13,877 nt of DNA from positions 1 through 13,877 of the forward strand of contig CAYUCY010000043.1 in assembly GCA_964443525.1 (NCBI GenBank), given 5' to 3'. Positions 13,823 to 13,877 of this stretch are shown here, piece by piece. The stretch is from CAYUCY01 sp964443525. GTDB lineage: Bacteria; Pseudomonadota; Alphaproteobacteria; Caedimonadales; Caedimonadaceae. Numbering within the stretch: position 1 is the stretch's first letter; every line of letters starts with the position of its first letter. The notes under the pieces are model-generated. The model was not told the origin of the DNA and searched no databases. It saw only the letters and a program-made list of their open reading frames with translations. Position numbers and translations under genes: made by a program.

Positions 13823-13877
13823 GGGCAGAAATTAGGGTTTTGATTTTTGTGTTCATTTCTTATATATCCCTCACCAC

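Overview
The window looks like a chromosomal segment of an alphaproteobacterium with moderate-to-low GC. The flagellar order, reading out from the centre (MotE-like, a short membrane/coiled-coil protein of the DUF6468 type, FliM and FliL on the minus strand; FlgF, FlgG, FlgA and FlgH on the plus strand), is the arrangement I associate with Rhodospirillales-like alphaproteobacteria. AT-rich intergenic DNA, three lineage-specific secreted proteins and the absence of metK between lnt and trmB suggest a host-associated lineage such as Holosporales/Paracaedibacter relatives. That placement is inference; no rRNA or other phylogenetic marker is present.

Left block (1-3600, plus strand): the 3' part of lnt (lipoprotein N-acyltransferase), trmB (tRNA m7G46 methyltransferase), then an OmpR-type response regulator and an EnvZ-type sensor kinase overlapping by one base. 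A perfect, bidirectional hairpin terminator (3551-3584) separates the kinase from a convergent gene for a secreted, acidic, tryptophan-motif protein of unknown function (3602-4459).

Central block (4635-10829): two divergent flagellar operons. Leftward: fliL, fliM, the DUF6468-type gene and the MotE-like gene, with small gaps or a 4-base overlap. Rightward: flgF, flgG, flgA, flgH (rod, P-ring chaperone, L-ring). In front of flgF is a well-spaced sigma-54 type -24/-12 element (7722-7739), which suggests RpoN control of the rod/L-ring operon. flgA contains a 10-N assembly gap next to an apparent 48-base in-frame insertion that begins with a hairpin and is flanked by an 8-base direct repeat.

Right block (10840-13877): a two-domain alpha/beta hydrolase-OsmC fusion and, upstream in the same direction, a secreted coiled-coil protein. 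Divergent to these, across an AT-rich gap, lies a second secreted acidic protein with a Trp-Pro-Phe motif. Its natural start (good ribosome site plus a signal peptide) is out of frame by one base at a run of nine A residues directly after the start codon. This is either a phase-variable or slippage-read gene, a young pseudogene, or a sequencing error. No tRNA, rRNA, CRISPR array, insertion sequence or phage gene was recognised.
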